Assembly (NCBI RefSeq): GCF_021390935.1
Contig: NZ_JAJPUI010000008.1
Span: forward strand, 1-64,000
Direction of reading: 5' to 3'
Source of the DNA: Streptomyces sp. CC228A
Lineage (GTDB): Bacteria > Actinomycetota > Actinomycetes > Streptomycetales > Streptomycetaceae
Length of the DNA stretch: 64,000 bases
Below are positions 61,995 to 64,000 of this stretch, piece after piece. The notes under the pieces were generated by a model. That model saw only the letters and a program-made list of their open reading frames with translations. It did no database searches and was not told the origin of the DNA. Each line of letters opens with the position of its first letter. Position 1 is the first letter of the stretch. The translations under genes and the position numbers were made by a program.

Positions 61995-63461
61995 ATGACG
62001 GTGACAGAAGAGAACCAGGCGTACGGGCCGGGCATCGACCCCGAGCGCCTGGCCGTCTGCCTGGACGTGCTGAAGGAGCTGGACGACCTCGACGTCGACC
62101 ACCCCGACGCGATCAAGGTGAGGCGCGCCACCTCGCACGTCTACCGCACGGTCAAGCAGCGCCGCCGCCAGGAGCGCCGGGCCGCCAAGACCGCGCACGA
62201 CCGGGCCGTGACCGAGGCCACCGCCACCGGCTCCGCCGAGCGGATCGACGACGAGACGCAGGGCCTGCTGCCCAGCTCGTCCGCGGCCGGGGAGATCGCG
62301 GGCATACTCCAGCGGCCCCGCTCCTGCTACATCTGCAAGAGCCGGTACGTCGAGGTCGACGCCTTCTACCACCAGCTGTGCCCGACATGCGCGAGGGAGA
62401 ACCGGGCGCGGCGCGACGCGCGCACCGACCTCACCGGCCGCCGGGCGCTGCTCACCGGCGGCCGCGCGAAGATCGGCATGTACATCGCGCTGCGGTTGCT
62501 CCGCGACGGCGCGCACACCACGGTCACCACCCGCTTCCCCAACGACGCGATCCGCCGCTTCAAGGCCCAGCCGGACAGCGACCAGTGGATCCACCGGCTC
62601 AAGATCGTCGGCATCGACCTGCGCGACCCGGCGCAGGTGGTGGCCCTCGCCGACTCGGTGGCGGCCGCCGGCCCCCTGGACATCCTGATCAACAACGCCG
62701 CGCAGACCGTGCGCCGCTCCCCGCAGGCGTACAGCGAGCTGGTGGCCGCCGAGGCCGCGCCGCTGCCCGCGGGCGAGCTGCCGTCCGCCGAGGTCATCGG
62801 CACGTTCGGCAGCGGTGCGGTGGAGACCGTGGCCGCGCTGCCGTCGGCCCGCTCCGGGGACGCGCTCACCGCGCAGGACGTCACCGACCTGGCGCTGGTC
62901 GGCGGTTCCGCCGCGCCGGCCCGTATCGCGGCGGGCACCGCCATCGACGCGGGCGGCCTGGTGCCGGACCTGGCCCCCGTCAACAGCTGGATCCAGACGG
63001 TCGACGAGGTCGACCCGGTGGAGCTGCTGGAGGTCCAGCTGTGCAACTCCACCGCGCCGTTCATCCTGATCAGCCGGCTCCGGCCGGCGATGGCGGCGTC
63101 CCCGGCGCGGCGCAAGTACATCGTCAACGTGTCCGCGATGGAAGGCGTCTTCAACCGCGGCTACAAGGGTGCCGGGCACCCGCACACGAACATGGCGAAG
63201 GCCGCGCTGAACATGCTGACCCGCACCAGCGCGGAGGAGATGTACGAGAAGGACGGCATCCTGATGACGGCCGTCGACACCGGCTGGATCACCGACGAGC
63301 GGCCGCACCCGGACAAGATGCGGCTGGCTGAGGCCGGCTTCCACGCCCCGCTGGACCTCGTGGACGGCGCGGCCCGCGTGTACGACCCGGTCGTCCGCGG
63401 CGAGGCGGGCGAGGACCTGTACGGCTGCTTCCTGAAGGACTACGCGCCCGGCAAGTGGTGA
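61995..63461 (+). CDS. Short-chain dehydrogenase-like protein with zinc-finger segment
   Basis: A 488-residue protein. Residues about 1-110 are helical and charged. Residues about 114-137 hold a CYICKSRYVEVDAFYHQLCPTC zinc-finger-like site with four cysteines. From residue 150 an SDR Rossmann domain begins (ALLTGGRAKIGMYIALRLL, ILINNAAQTVRR), interrupted by an insertion of about 90 residues, then IVNVSAMEG and HTNMAKAALNMLTRTSAEEMY. The catalytic Lys is Lys402, but the Tyr of YxxxK is replaced by Thr398, so normal SDR chemistry may be lost. ATG start; GAGGAA lies upstream. Confidence 0.85.
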   Translation: MTVTEENQAYGPGIDPERLAVCLDVLKELDDLDVDHPDAIKVRRATSHVYRTVKQRRRQERRAAKTAHDRAVTEATATGSAERIDDETQGLLPSSSAAGEIAGILQRPRSCYICKSRYVEVDAFYHQLCPTCARENRARRDARTDLTGRRALLTGGRAKIGMYIALRLLRDGAHTTVTTRFPNDAIRRFKAQPDSDQWIHRLKIVGIDLRDPAQVVALADSVAAAGPLDILINNAAQTVRRSPQAYSELVAAEAAPLPAGELPSAEVIGTFGSGAVETVAALPSARSGDALTAQDVTDLALVGGSAAPARIAAGTAIDAGGLVPDLAPVNSWIQTVDEVDPVELLEVQLCNSTAPFILISRLRPAMAASPARRKYIVNVSAMEGVFNRGYKGAGHPHTNMAKAALNMLTRTSAEEMYEKDGILMTAVDTGWITDERPHPDKMRLAEAGFHAPLDLVDGAARVYDPVVRGEAGEDLYGCFLKDYAPGKW

Positions 63462-63462
63462 A

Positions 63463-63700
63463 CCGCCGCAGGCCGTGATGCCTCTGGTGAGGCCGGGGCG
63501 CCGCAGGCCGTGATGCCTCTGGCGAGGGCCGCGGCGCGGAGGCTGCGATGCCCTTGGCGCAGGGCGGGTCGCCGCAGGCTGTGACGTCTGCGGCGAGGGC
63601 CGCTGCGCGGCAGGCCGTGATGCCTCTGGGGCAGGCCGTGACGCCGCCGGCGAGGGGCGGGTCGCCGCATGCCGCGGTGCCCTCGGTGAGGGGTGATGGC
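63463..63700. repeat. Degenerate 36-bp tandem repeat array
   Basis: Five to six units of about 36 bp, each containing a form of GCCGCAGGCCGTGATGCCTC then TGGCGAGG. It begins two bases after the SDR stop codon. On the minus strand it would encode repeats of the type PEASRPA, but no start or homology supports a gene. The remaining 300 bases to the end of the window are GC-rich with no recognised gene. Confidence 0.65.
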
Positions 63701-64000
63701 GACAGGCCGCGAGGCCCGGGGCGGCAGACGCACCGCCGCAGGCCGTGGCGCCTCCTGGCTTCCGAACAGGGCCCGCCGCGGCCTGCCCGGGTTCTCCGGG
63801 CGGGGGCGCGGGCCCCCGGGCGGCCGCCGCGGTCGCCGCAGCGGCAGACCGGCCCGGCCGGCCCCTGCCCGCCGAACAGGCCCGCTGTCCTCCCACCGGG
63901 CGCCCTGTCCTCCCGCAACGGCGGCACGTGGTGCCGCTGACAGGGCACTCCGGGCCACCTTGGCCGGAACTCGACGATGTGATGCGTTACATCGAGCGGG

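Overview
The window is high-GC DNA with strong third-position GC bias, frequent GTG/TTG starts and many 4-bp ATGA/GTGA gene overlaps. Its families (DmdR/IdeR-type iron boxes, actinobacterial Asp23 operon, trypco domain, Rpf, hemerythrin, large FhuF-like and SDR proteins, several Streptomyces-type insertion sequences) point to a Streptomyces or close relative. It looks like chromosome with one clearly mobile island, not a plasmid or phage.

Layout. 0-5.4 kb: intact argB translationally coupled to an internally deleted argC, an isochorismatase scar, two DUF2470 haem/iron-type genes each behind an iron box, and a GNAT acetyltransferase. 5.8-8.7 kb: a DUF4246 protein, an IS630 scar and a beta-rich hypothetical. 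9-11.6 kb: a six-gene Asp23/AmaP envelope-stress operon. 12-18 kb: a PLP aminotransferase, a second haem-copper oxidase module (ctaD, ctaF, qcrB) and a hemerythrin. 18-28 kb: ketopantoate reductase, a probable hopanoid C-3 methylase (HpnR), a trypco1 protein, two CAP-domain genes (one fused to an ECF sigma factor), a peptidoglycan-recognition amidase, DoxX and an FMN reductase.

28.3-36.5 kb is an 8.2-kb island bounded by imperfect 46-bp terminal inverted repeats and inserted in a 35-38-bp tandem repeat array. It holds DUF6228 and S1-domain genes just inside its ends, a complete IS5-like element with a passenger gene, and IS630, IS256 and IS110 remnants.

37-45.2 kb is a six-gene operon: benzoylformate-decarboxylase-like enzyme, GlcD-type flavoprotein, P450, alpha/beta hydrolase, a plant-like fatty-acid alpha-dioxygenase and a small coupled protein. 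I read it as a candidate fatty-acid alpha-oxidation (chain-shortening) pathway. A convergent P450 follows, then gdhA and a serine hydrolase.

52.4-56.4 kb is the most striking locus: a small protein and an overlapping NB-ARC/WD40 NLR-type protein that share an amyloid-like Asn/Gln/Gly motif (C-terminal in the first, N-terminal in the second), the signature of bacterial amyloid-signalling immune pairs. The window ends with panD, a proline-rich peptide, an Rpf-LysM-M23 cell-wall enzyme, an FhuF-like iron-sulfur protein and an SDR protein with a zinc-finger-like segment.

Caveat: at least six otherwise normal genes are broken by single-base changes in G/C runs (near 18008, 22368, 23546, 26915, 34932, 40158). 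These may be residual sequencing errors and not true pseudogenes.
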